Positions 1-5,849 of a DNA stretch of 5,849 nt are shown piece after piece. The translations under genes were made by a program, and so were the position numbers. Numbering within the stretch: the first letter of the stretch is position 1; the number at the start of each line of letters is the position of its first letter. Below the pieces are notes generated by a model that worked only from the letters and a program-made list of their open reading frames with translations, was not told the DNA's origin and did not search any database. Origin of the DNA: Synergistota bacterium (GTDB taxonomy: Bacteria; Synergistota; JAGHAJ01); contig JAGHAJ010000255.1 in assembly GCA_021161545.1 (NCBI GenBank), forward strand, positions 1 to 5,849, given 5' to 3'.

Positions 1-1079
1 ACCATCATAAAACCAAAGTGAAGCGGGTGTATCCCAAGCTTTGCAGCTATAGGGGCAAGTATTGGCGAAAGTATTATTATGGCAGCTCCAGTCTCCATAA
101 ACATACCAACCATGAGCAGAAATATATTTATTATAAGGATAAAAAAGTATTTGTTATGCGTAAGCGCAAAGAAAGACATTGCAATCTTGTAGGGAATCAT
201 GTTTGCTGCAATCACCCACGCAAACACATTTGCCATAGATATTATAAGCAGGATAGCTGCCATGGTTACACCGCTGTGAAACAGTATGCTTGGTAGCTCT
301 TTTATCTTCAGTTCCTTGTAAATAAACTTACCAGTAATAAAAGAATAGACAACTGCAACTGCAGCTGCCTCTGTAGGTGTAAATATACCAAATATTATTC
401 CACCTAATATGATAACAGGAGACAAAAGCGCCCAAAATGCCTTTCTGCCCTCTACCAATATCCTTTTAAACGAAAAACTCTCTACAACAGGATAGTTTCT
501 CGTCTTTGACTCAAGGTATATAACAAACATTAGCGCGAGCCCAAGCATTACACCTGGCATGAAACCAGCCGCAAATAATCCACCTATAGAGACATTCACA
601 GAAACACCGTATATAACCATAATGATACTTGGAGGTATAATAGGCCCTATTGTGGCCGCTGCAGATGTGAGTGCAGCACTGAAGTCGGTTTCATAACCAT
701 TCTTTTCCATAGCAGGTATCATTATAGAACCTATAGCTGAGGCATCTGCAACAGCAGAACCGCTAATACCAGCAAATAACATATTCGCAACAACATTCGT
801 GTGTGCAAGCCCACCTTTAACATATCCAACCAGACTGTTCGCAAACCTTATAACCCTTATAGTAGTTCCTCCTCTATTCATTAATTCACCTGCAAGAATA
901 AAAAAGGGCACCGCCATCAGAGGAAAAGAGTCTATCCCAGTAAACATCCTCTGCGTCACTACCTGTAACGGCACTCCCATAGCAAAGACGCAGAGAAAAC
1001 CAGTTATACCAAGAACGAAAGCCAGTGGCACCCCCAGTATAAAAGTTACAAGGAAGGCTATAACCATAAGCGTTATCAT
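1..1079 (-). CDS. dctM: TRAP transporter large membrane subunit (DctM family), C-terminus cut by window edge
   Basis: This is the large integral membrane subunit of a tripartite ATP-independent periplasmic (TRAP) transporter. It forms the ion-driven translocation channel that receives substrate from the DctP-type binding protein. The visible part is 359 residues of near-continuous hydrophobic helices. Family signatures include PLMAVPFFILAGELMNRGG (about 53-71), FAGISGSAVADASAIGS (about 102-118) and a GPIIPPS motif (about 145-151). DctM proteins usually have about 425-430 residues, so roughly 65-70 are missing beyond the left edge, including the expected second proline-rich motif. The ATG start overlaps the dctQ stop as ATGA, and a run of GGAG/AAGGAG repeats lies just upstream, which indicates translational coupling. 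The frame is intact from start to edge. The family assignment is secure; the substrate cannot be read from this subunit. Confidence 0.95.
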   Translation of the reverse strand, partial: MITLMVIAFLVTFILGVPLAFVLGITGFLCVFAMGVPLQVVTQRMFTGIDSFPLMAVPFFILAGELMNRGGTTIRVIRFANSLVGYVKGGLAHTNVVANMLFAGISGSAVADASAIGSIMIPAMEKNGYETDFSAALTSAAATIGPIIPPSIIMVIYGVSVNVSIGGLFAAGFMPGVMLGLALMFVIYLESKTRNYPVVESFSFKRILVEGRKAFWALLSPVIILGGIIFGIFTPTEAAAVAVVYSFITGKFIYKELKIKELPSILFHSGVTMAAILLIISMANVFAWVIAANMIPYKIAMSFFALTHNKYFFILIINIFLLMVGMFMETGAAIIILSPILAPIAAKLGIHPLHFGFMM

Positions 1080-1615
1080 CGCTCCTTCTCCTCCCCTATA
1101 TCCTTTGACTCCACATTATCTGTCGAAAGGAGCACAAGATGCTTAGAGAACACCATCTTCAATACATGGAGAAACATATAAGTGCAACCAAACGGTATCG
1201 CAAAGTAAGGCATCACCATAGGAAGACCCATAGCAGGTGAAGTCTGCAACCTCAATATTAAAAGGAAGTTTGTCCCCTGATATATGAGCATACCTAAAAA
1301 GACAACAAGAATAACCTCAGATAGCACTATACACCACTTTCTCAATTCAACAGGGAGCTTATTGACTATAAGCGTAGCACCTATGTGCTTACCCTTTTCC
1401 ATGGCAACACCTGCACCAACAAAGGTTACCCACACCATCATATATCTCGCAGCTTCCTCCGACCACGTGAGAGGATTGTGAAGAACAAACCTAAATATCA
1501 CTGCAGAAAACGCAAGAACACTCATAGCTCCCATTAATACAACCACCACCCAGAACCCAACCTTTCCAAATATCTTCAGCAATGTATCCAACACCTTCAT
1601 CAGAAGAACTCTCAC
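1076..1615 (-). CDS. dctQ: TRAP transporter small membrane subunit (DctQ family)
   Basis: This is the four-helix small membrane subunit that partners DctM in a TRAP carrier. Four hydrophobic segments lie at about residues 20-44, 58-78, 93-116 and 127-150. The family signature is clear: LTWSEEAARYMMVWVTFVGA followed by a short stretch ending in GKHIG (about 49-80). Length is 179 residues from the GTG at 1615, or 174 from the ATG at 1600; both fit the family. The start is uncertain. AAGGATGTGA, one mismatch from the full Shine-Dalgarno, overlaps the GTG itself and lies rather far from the ATG. The C-terminal tail is charged and ends in the ATGA overlap with dctM. The gene lies downstream of an intrinsic terminator, so its expression probably depends on read-through from dctP or on an unseen promoter. 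Confidence 0.93.
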   Translation of the reverse strand: MRVLLMKVLDTLLKIFGKVGFWVVVVLMGAMSVLAFSAVIFRFVLHNPLTWSEEAARYMMVWVTFVGAGVAMEKGKHIGATLIVNKLPVELRKWCIVLSEVILVVFLGMLIYQGTNFLLILRLQTSPAMGLPMVMPYFAIPFGCTYMFLHVLKMVFSKHLVLLSTDNVESKDIGEEKER

Positions 1616-1633
1616 ATCCTTCCATATCCAACT

Positions 1634-1671
1634 AAAAATAAAGGAAGGGACATAATTGCTTGTCCCTTCCT
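1634..1671 (-). terminator. Intrinsic terminator between dctP and dctQ
   Basis: On the minus strand a perfect 10-bp stem, GGAAGGGACA paired with TGTCCCTTCC, extends by one A-T pair and encloses the loop AGCAATTA. It is followed directly by TTTATTTTT. It begins about 18 nt after the dctP stop and ends about 20 nt before the dctQ start. This is a textbook Rho-independent terminator. Placed inside a TRAP operon, it probably acts as a partial terminator that makes the binding protein more abundant than the membrane subunits. Confidence 0.9.
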
Positions 1672-1688
1672 CATCTATGCAGAAAACT

Positions 1689-2732
1689 CTACTGAATCAT
1701 CTTAAGCTCTTCTTTTTCCGCGGATTTCACTGCCTGTATAATCTCATCCACCCACTTATCTCCAATCTCCTTCCTCACATACTTGAGAACAGCCGGCTGA
1801 GAAAGGTTTCTAAATTCCTGCAGCTGCTTCGGTGTAGGAACATATATCTTCATTCCCATCTTCTTCAAGTGCTTCAGACCCGTTTGCACCTGTCTCTCCG
1901 TGAGTGCCCTCTGCGTTATCTTAAAGAGCTGAGCCCCCTCAAACAGCGCAAGTTTTTGATGCTTACTAAGCTTGCCCCACAACCCGTCATTTATAAATAT
2001 AATAAGAGGATTATACAGGTGTCCGTCTAATATGACATACTTCTGCACCTCATAAAACTTCATGTTGTTTATTAAAGTGACCGGTAGCTCTGCTCCATCT
2101 ACTACGCCCTGTTGCAATGCCATGTAAAGTTCACCAAAAGCTATAGGTGTCGGAGAAGCACCAAGTGCTTCAACCATCTTCATGTGAGCTGGATTCTCCA
2201 TTGTCCTTATCTTCAATCCTTTCATATCAGCAGGAGAGTGAATTGGTTTTTTAGCCGTTATAAAGTGTCTGTATCCATTTTCACTTACTGCAAGACACCT
2301 AATACCTGTAGCTTTACGCATGTCCTCCATCAGTTTCTGCCCAAATGGTCCATCCAAGACATGCCATGCAACCCATTTGTTAGGAAACAGATAAGGTATA
2401 TCAAACACCATTATCGGCTTGAACAGCGTAGGTATAGGACCAGTAGTAATAGTCCCCAGCTCGATAGAACCAATCTTAAGGCCTTCAAGTATCTCCTTCT
2501 CGTTCCCAAGCTGTGATGCATGAAAAGCCTGCACCTTTATGGTACCCTTTGTTGCCCTATAAACATAGTTTTTGAAGACTTCAACTGCAATGACTGTCCT
2601 GTCAGATGGGTCAGCAGGCCCAGCATTGGCAAGCTTCATATTGAAAACCTTGTCTGCCATAGCAGAACCACTCAAAGCAGCAAGCAGAACAACCACCAAC
2701 AATACAATAAAGGCTCCCAGTTTCTTCAGCAT
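1689..2732 (-). CDS. dctP: TRAP transporter periplasmic solute-binding protein (DctP family)
   Basis: This is an extracytoplasmic solute-binding protein that captures a substrate, usually a carboxylate, and hands it to the DctQM membrane complex. It has 347 residues, typical for the family. Residues 1-26 are a Sec signal peptide: LKK, a long hydrophobic core, then an SAMA cleavage site before DK. No lipobox cysteine is present. Family features include the early ANAGPADPSDRT segment (35-46), GYRHFITAKKPI (153-164), and MKGLKIRTMENP (170-181), which holds Arg176, the expected carboxylate-binding arginine. ALQQGVVDGAE (205-215) and KFYEVQKYV follow. Many DctP proteins have DGQENP where this one has DGAELP. 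GGAGGTGG lies 6 nt upstream of the ATG, so the start is firm. The gene follows argH after 122 nt. The substrate is not identifiable from sequence; organic acids, sugar acids and amino-acid derivatives all remain possible. Confidence 0.95.
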   Translation of the reverse strand: MLKKLGAFIVLLVVVLLAALSGSAMADKVFNMKLANAGPADPSDRTVIAVEVFKNYVYRATKGTIKVQAFHASQLGNEKEILEGLKIGSIELGTITTGPIPTLFKPIMVFDIPYLFPNKWVAWHVLDGPFGQKLMEDMRKATGIRCLAVSENGYRHFITAKKPIHSPADMKGLKIRTMENPAHMKMVEALGASPTPIAFGELYMALQQGVVDGAELPVTLINNMKFYEVQKYVILDGHLYNPLIIFINDGLWGKLSKHQKLALFEGAQLFKITQRALTERQVQTGLKHLKKMGMKIYVPTPKQLQEFRNLSQPAVLKYVRKEIGDKWVDEIIQAVKSAEKEELKMIQ

Positions 2733-2736
2733 AAAA

Positions 2737-2744
2737 CCACCTCC
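2737..2744 (-). promoter_or_regulatory. Strong ribosome-binding site of dctP
   Basis: GGAGGTGG on the minus strand, with its GGAGGT core 6 nt before the ATG at 2732. It fixes the dctP start and implies independent, efficient translation of the binding protein. Confidence 0.85.
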
Positions 2745-2780
2745 ATTTGATACGCAATGACCTGACTCAAACCCGCACTA

Positions 2781-2858
2781 CTACACCATTACTTTAGACG
2801 GCCTCACAAACACTATCTCCGCTTTTACTCTGCTAATCCCCACAAACTTAGCAATCAC
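2781..2858 (-). CDS. Possible 25-residue microORF overlapping the argH stop (hypothetical)
   Basis: A GTG overlapping the argH stop codon (GTGA) opens a 25-codon frame ending in TAG at 2781. Its product would begin [13 protein letters not shown] and end RPSKVMV. The DNA around the argH stop reads GGGAGGTGA, a near-complete Shine-Dalgarno. That is too close to serve the first GTG but lies about 11 nt before a second in-frame GTG at 2843, which would give 20 residues. The peptide is basic and mixed in character, with no membrane segment or known motif that I recognise. It could be a real small protein, a leader peptide, the remnant of a lost arg gene, or chance. The strong Shine-Dalgarno is the only positive sign. 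Confidence 0.25.
   Translation of the reverse strand: MIAKFVGISRVKAEIVFVRPSKVMV
2831..2853 (-). repeat. Small inverted repeat just after argH
   Basis: TGCTAA and TTAGCA form a 6-bp stem with an 11-nt loop immediately after the argH stop. The stem is AT-rich and followed by GAGTAAAAGC rather than a U tract, so it is not a convincing intrinsic terminator. It could be a minor mRNA structure or a coincidence. Confidence 0.3.
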
Positions 2859-4048
2859 CTCCCTTCAGAGTATTTCTCAGCTATCTTTTTGTAAGCATCC
2901 CTGAAAGGAACACCTGCCCTAACCAGTTCATAGACTCTCTGGGTAGCAAGAACTTCATCTGTAACACTCCTGTTGCACATATCCTCATTAACCTTGAGAC
3001 GTTCAAACACGAGCTTCATCACCCTTAGCATCTGCTTGGTTATCTCAAAACCATCTATAACAACTTCTTTGAGCAACTGAAAGTCCCTGTGGTATCCGGA
3101 GATCAAATTCGAGGACATAGAAACCACTTCCAACATGTGTGCCACAATTCTGTGATGATAAGCCCTTACAAGTTCAAGTGGGTCTGGGTTAAACTTTTGC
3201 GGCATTATAGAACTACCCGTGCAAAGTTCCTTCGGCAATATAAGGTATCCCACATCAGGCAAAGAGAAAAGTATTATATCACTTGCGAATCTGTTCAGAT
3301 CATAGCTTACCTGAGACAACACATACATGACCATAAAGTCAAACTTTCCCCTGCTATTCTGAGCATAGATGGGATTCTCCTGAACCTTGACAAAACCAAG
3401 CCTCTGAGAAGTAAACTCCCTGTCTATCTCTACAGGAACTCCATAACCAGCACCAGTACCAAGCGGGGATTGATCAATTATCTTATAAATGGTATCCAGA
3501 AGCACCAGATCATCGCTGAGTGCATCACGCAGAGCCATGCCAAACGTCCTAAAATCCGTGGGCATTGCCTTTCTCGTATGTGTAAATCCAGCAAATCTAA
3601 TATCTCCATAGTTTTCTGAGAATCTCTTTACTGCATCCTGTAATTCAACAATCAATTCCCTTATAATCCCTAACTCCTCCTTATACATCAACCTCAAAGC
3701 CGTTAGTACCTGGTCATTTCTGGATCTTGCCGTATGTATCTTCTTTCCCACATCTCCTATCTGCTGCACAAGGAAGTTCTCTATGGCTGTGTGACAATCT
3801 TCCTCTTGTCTGGATATCTTGAATTTTCCATCTCTAACCAAAGCCAAAAGTCTTTCAAGGGCATCTTTTATCTCTTCAAACTCATCTTCACAAAGATAAG
3901 ACATCCTCCTCAACATCTCTGCATGCACCAAAGAGGCCTTTATATCATACTCTATCAGCTTCATATCAACTATGTAATCACTGCCAACCGTAAACTCTTC
4001 TACTAACTTATCTACTTCGTATCCTTTATCCCACAGCTTTTCAGACAT
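2855..4048 (-). CDS. argH: Argininosuccinate lyase, short form
   Basis: Cytoplasmic enzyme of the fumarase/aspartase superfamily that splits argininosuccinate into arginine and fumarate, the last step of arginine synthesis. The family blocks appear in order: [12 protein letters not shown] (103-114), [11 protein letters not shown] with the conserved His157 (153-163), [18 protein letters not shown] (194-211), and the mobile loop [12 protein letters not shown] (278-289) with the expected catalytic Ser280. Length is 397 residues, against about 450-470 for most ArgH. The chain stops just after GVPFRDAY, where the C-terminal ASL domain normally begins. Several usually conserved positions differ: Arg159 for Gln, Phe286 for Lys, and His320 for Asn. 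The ATG at 4048 overlaps argG by 8 nt. A TTG at 4055 has better spacing (7 nt) from a GGAG at 4063-4066, so the protein may start two residues earlier. A further in-frame TTG at 4072 is less likely. Confidence 0.95.
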   Translation of the reverse strand: MSEKLWDKGYEVDKLVEEFTVGSDYIVDMKLIEYDIKASLVHAEMLRRMSYLCEDEFEEIKDALERLLALVRDGKFKISRQEEDCHTAIENFLVQQIGDVGKKIHTARSRNDQVLTALRLMYKEELGIIRELIVELQDAVKRFSENYGDIRFAGFTHTRKAMPTDFRTFGMALRDALSDDLVLLDTIYKIIDQSPLGTGAGYGVPVEIDREFTSQRLGFVKVQENPIYAQNSRGKFDFMVMYVLSQVSYDLNRFASDIILFSLPDVGYLILPKELCTGSSIMPQKFNPDPLELVRAYHHRIVAHMLEVVSMSSNLISGYHRDFQLLKEVVIDGFEITKQMLRVMKLVFERLKVNEDMCNRSVTDEVLATQRVYELVRAGVPFRDAYKKIAEKYSEGR

Positions 4049-5297
4049 TTTCAATCTCTTTTCTCCAACCAAACGGATTCTTCTGTCTCAAAACGAGGTT
4101 ATGCGCCTTCAACCTTATAGCATTAACGTTTATAAAGCCCTTTGAATCCACGGAGTTAAATCCACCCTCCACATCCATACTGGAAAGGTCCTGGTCATAC
4201 AGAGATGTGGGAGAAAACCTTGCAACAGGTTGAACGTTTCCTTTGTATATGCTAACTATCACTTTCCCGTCTATTGCCTCTTGAGACTTCTTAAAAGCAG
4301 AGAGCAAAAAGTCCATCTCAGGCGAAAACCAGAACCCATTGTATATCAACTCTGAAAACTTTGGTATCAGCATATCCCTAAGGTGCATTACCTCTTTGTC
4401 CATTGCTATACCCTCAAGGTCCCTATGTGCAATCCACAAGATAGTTGCACCAGGTGTTTCATATACACCTCTTGACTTTATACCTATAAACCTATTTTCT
4501 AACATATCTACTCTCCCAACACCGTTCTTTGAACCAATCTCATTCAGATACATAAAGAGCTCAAGAGGGTCTGTCTTCTCAGTGCCATCTTTTAGGTTAA
4601 CCACTTTTATAGGAATACCATTTTTGAAGTGAATCTCAAGTAGCGTCTCCTCATTCGGTGCATCCTTTGGAGAAACGGTAAGACTAAACACAGACTCATC
4701 GGGTGAATACATGGGATCCTCAAGTTTACCAGCCTCATGAGAGATGTGCATAAGATTCTCATCCTCACTGTAGGGTTTTTCGTTATTCGCCCTCACCGGA
4801 ATACCCTTTTCCTTTGCATAGCTAATCAGGTCAGTCCTACCTTTAAACCTTTCCAAAAACTCTGGGTCCTTCCACGGAGATATAACTTTAAGGTAAGGGT
4901 TCAAAGCAGCATAAGAAAGTTCAAACCTAACCTGGTCGTTTCCCTTACCTGTGGCACCATGAGCTACATACTGTGCTCCCTCTTTCTCAGCTATTTCTAC
5001 CTGCTTTTTAGCTATCAACGGCCTGGCTATAGATGTTCCAAGAAGGTATCTACCTTCATACAGCGCATTCCCCATTAGCGCAATAAAGATAAAGTCCTTC
5101 ACGAATTCCCTTTTCAGATCTTCCACATACACCTTTGAAGCACCCGTCTTTATCGCCTTCTCTCTGACAGCATCGAAATCATCTCTCTGCCCAACATCTG
5201 CAACATAAGCTATTACCTCAAACCCCTTGTCCACAAGCCACCTCAGTATAACAGAGGTATCAAGTCCACCAGAATAAGCCAAAACTACCTTCTCCAT
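4041..5297 (-). CDS. argG: Argininosuccinate synthase
   Basis: Cytoplasmic ligase that condenses citrulline and aspartate with ATP to form argininosuccinate, the penultimate step of arginine synthesis. It is complete at 418 residues, the usual length being about 400-420. The N-terminal ATP pyrophosphatase loop AYSGGLDTS is at 7-15. [14 protein letters not shown] (80-93) and [14 protein letters not shown] (113-126) form the substrate-binding region. [20 protein letters not shown] (176-195) and a [18 protein letters not shown] block (259-276) are also typical. I chose the ATG at 5297 because AGGGGGG ends 7 nt before it. An in-frame TTG at 5303 lies only 1 nt from that site. The gene is the first behind the T-box leader and overlaps argH at its 3' end, so the two are cotranscribed and probably translationally coupled. 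From memory the sequence is very close to Thermotoga-type ArgG. Confidence 0.98.
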   Translation of the reverse strand: MEKVVLAYSGGLDTSVILRWLVDKGFEVIAYVADVGQRDDFDAVREKAIKTGASKVYVEDLKREFVKDFIFIALMGNALYEGRYLLGTSIARPLIAKKQVEIAEKEGAQYVAHGATGKGNDQVRFELSYAALNPYLKVISPWKDPEFLERFKGRTDLISYAKEKGIPVRANNEKPYSEDENLMHISHEAGKLEDPMYSPDESVFSLTVSPKDAPNEETLLEIHFKNGIPIKVVNLKDGTEKTDPLELFMYLNEIGSKNGVGRVDMLENRFIGIKSRGVYETPGATILWIAHRDLEGIAMDKEVMHLRDMLIPKFSELIYNGFWFSPEMDFLLSAFKKSQEAIDGKVIVSIYKGNVQPVARFSPTSLYDQDLSSMDVEGGFNSVDSKGFINVNAIRLKAHNLVLRQKNPFGWRKEIENV

Positions 5298-5304
5298 CTC
5301 CAAT

Positions 5305-5311
5305 CCCCCCT
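5305..5311 (-). promoter_or_regulatory. Ribosome-binding site that decides the argG start
   Basis: AGGGGGG on the minus strand lies 7 nt before the ATG at 5297 but only 1 nt before the in-frame TTG at 5303, which favours the ATG. It lies after the T-box terminator, so it is present only on read-through transcripts. Confidence 0.7.
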
Positions 5312-5352
5312 AATAAAGATTAAGGCCCTCATCCCTTTAAGGGACGAGGGCC
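5311..5352 (-). terminator. T-box regulated intrinsic terminator
   Basis: GGCCCTCGTCCCT pairs with AGGGATGAGGGCC in a 13-bp stem with one G-U pair and a TAA loop (5324-5352), followed by the moderately U-rich TTAATCTTTATTA. The 5' arm contains the TCCCTT that the T-box motif captures when the antiterminator forms. It should stop transcription before argG when tRNA-Arg is charged. Confidence 0.92.
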
Positions 5353-5586
5353 TATGCTCCCGCGGTACCACCCTTATAGAAGCAAGCCATAGGAATGGTT
5401 GCTTCCACTCGCTGACCTATAACGCGGTCAACCGCTCACCTACTTGCACAAAGCTTTCTTCGGCTCGCCTTCAGGGACTCTTTTCACCCTACCACCGTAA
5501 GGAAGCTCACACCTCTTTACTTCCCTCTCTGATACAGTTGAGTAAGGCTACTCTTCCCATCATCAGGTTCACACTATTTACAGTTT
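5311..5586 (-). ncRNA. T-box riboswitch leader, arginine-specific (specifier AGA), upstream of argGH
   Basis: This transcribed leader senses uncharged tRNA and controls early termination before argG. Stem I begins near 5566 with a kink-turn-like CCTGATGA opposite TGAAGG. A GGGA/TCCC helix follows, then the AGTA side of the specifier loop (5549-5552). CCTTAC pairs with GTAGGG, and the distal AGAGAG motif (5525-5530) with its GGTG loop caps the stem. Opposite AGTA the strand reads TGAA-A-AGA-G-TCCC, which places the specifier AGA (arginine) at 5479-5481. Two further hairpins lie at 5411-5432 and 5379-5405. The T-box motif AAGGGTGGTACCGCGG is at 5360-5375. Its UGGU bulge (5367-5370) would pair with a tRNA 3' end ACCA. 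AAGGG also pairs with CCCTT at 5339-5343, inside the terminator, giving mutually exclusive structures. The class is certain; the specifier is read by motif position and fits the genes below. Confidence 0.95.
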
Positions 5587-5592
5587 GGAGAA

Positions 5593-5621
5593 CTTATACC
5601 ACAAAAAAAATCAGATGTCAA
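5593..5621 (-). promoter_or_regulatory. Sigma-70-type promoter of the T-box-argGH transcript
   Basis: On the minus strand TTGACA (5616-5621) is separated by 17 nt, including a run of eight T, from TATAAG (5593-5598). The -35 hexamer is perfect, the spacing is optimal and the -10 differs from consensus at one base. The predicted transcript starts near the A at 5586, about 20 nt before Stem I of the T-box, which is a sensible position. Its -35 overlaps the apparent start codon of the divergent gene. Confidence 0.88.
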
Positions 5622-5849
5622 TACCTAAATTGGGTGTTCAAGTAGATAGGTATGAAGATATATACCAGCCACCAGAATTAGAAGGAGTAGAAAGGGAAAA
5701 GGCAATGGATATCATATCTTCTAAAAGTGGTTCTCTGAATTTAATACCCGTTAAGTTGATACCTCTGAAAAGATATCAAGCGGCCCACCTTCTCTTCGGG
5801 CTGCTTAAAGTGTATAATCTAAATACAGAAAAAAGAATATACACAATAC
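5615..5849 (+). CDS. Unrecognised protein, N-terminal part, divergent from argG, cut by window edge
   Basis: An uninterrupted plus-strand frame runs from an ATG at 5615 to the window end, giving 78 residues. The product begins MSIPKLGVQVDRYEDIYQPP, is rich in charged residues, and has a short hydrophobic stretch near AAHLLFGLL. It shows no signal peptide or membrane helix. The opposite strand is blocked by stops in all three frames, and codon choice (AGA/AGG, GAA, AAA) matches the neighbouring genes, so I believe it is coding. The start is unsettled. The ATG at 5615 has no nearby Shine-Dalgarno; a TTG at 5585 and a TTG at 5630 are no better; an ATG at 5705 has AAAGGG 8 nt upstream. I do not recognise the family and assign no function. 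Confidence 0.65.
   Translation, partial: MSIPKLGVQVDRYEDIYQPPELEGVEREKAMDIISSKSGSLNLIPVKLIPLKRYQAAHLLFGLLKVYNLNTEKRIYTI

Noticed and set aside
18-296. Plus-strand 92-codon frame opposite dctM
   Set aside because: It is antisense to the conserved DctM reading frame, and its Tyr/His/Lys-rich product is typical of a shadow frame.
1656-2030. Long plus-strand frames opposite dctP, argH and argG as genes
   Set aside because: They lie wholly opposite well-supported conserved genes, have no convincing ribosome-binding sites, and give compositions unlike real proteins.
2733-2830. A separate promoter for dctP (TTGTGA with TGTAGT at 18 nt)
   Set aside because: Both hexamers match consensus at only four of six positions, which is expected by chance in a region of this size.
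2831-2853. Terminator after argH
   Set aside because: The stem is only 6 AT-rich pairs with an 11-nt loop and no U tract follows.
5568-5600. Plus-strand promoter (TTCACA ... TATACC) for the divergent gene
   Set aside because: The hexamers are 21 nt apart, well beyond the accepted spacing, and the -10 match is partly a by-product of the minus-strand TATAAG.
1-5849. CRISPR array, insertion sequence, tRNA or rRNA gene
   Set aside because: No regularly spaced direct repeats, transposase-like frame, terminal repeats, cloverleaf or rRNA motifs were seen. The tRNA-related features belong to the T-box leader.

Overview
The window carries a minus-strand gene block, argG-argH-dctP-dctQ-dctM, preceded by a T-box riboswitch and its promoter. 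A divergent plus-strand gene of unknown function runs off the right edge. Base composition is moderate to AT-rich. Arginine is often encoded by AGA/AGG, and ribosome-binding sites are mostly purine-rich and strong. ArgG closely resembles what I recall of Thermotoga-type ArgG, and T-box leaders are mainly a Bacillota feature. I therefore infer a thermophilic bacterium of Thermotogota-like or Bacillota affinity, with low confidence in the exact phylum.

Layout from right to left, which is the direction of transcription of the main block: (1) 5615-5849, plus strand: N-terminal part of an unrecognised protein. (2) 5593-5621: a near-consensus minus-strand promoter (TTGACA, 17 nt, TATAAG). (3) about 5311-5586: a complete T-box leader with Stem I, further stems, the T-box motif with its antiterminator, and a 13-bp terminator. 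By the position of the specifier loop I read its specifier triplet as AGA, an arginine codon. (4) argG and argH, overlapping, which perform the last two steps of arginine synthesis from citrulline. (5) A 122-nt gap with a possible 25-codon microORF and a small inverted repeat, but no recognisable terminator or convincing promoter. (6) dctP, an intrinsic terminator, then dctQ and dctM overlapping by ATGA. Together these form a tripartite TRAP transporter; dctM is cut by the left edge.

How the parts fit: when uncharged tRNA-Arg accumulates, the leader should form its antiterminator and allow transcription of argGH. No terminator was found after argH, so the TRAP transporter genes may be read from the same transcript. 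That would link this carboxylate-type importer to arginine starvation. The terminator after dctP would then give more binding protein than membrane subunits. I see no large novel system. The points most worth a second look are the arginine T-box coupled to a TRAP transporter, the short divergent ArgH, the microORF at the argH stop, and the unknown divergent gene whose start overlaps the T-box promoter.
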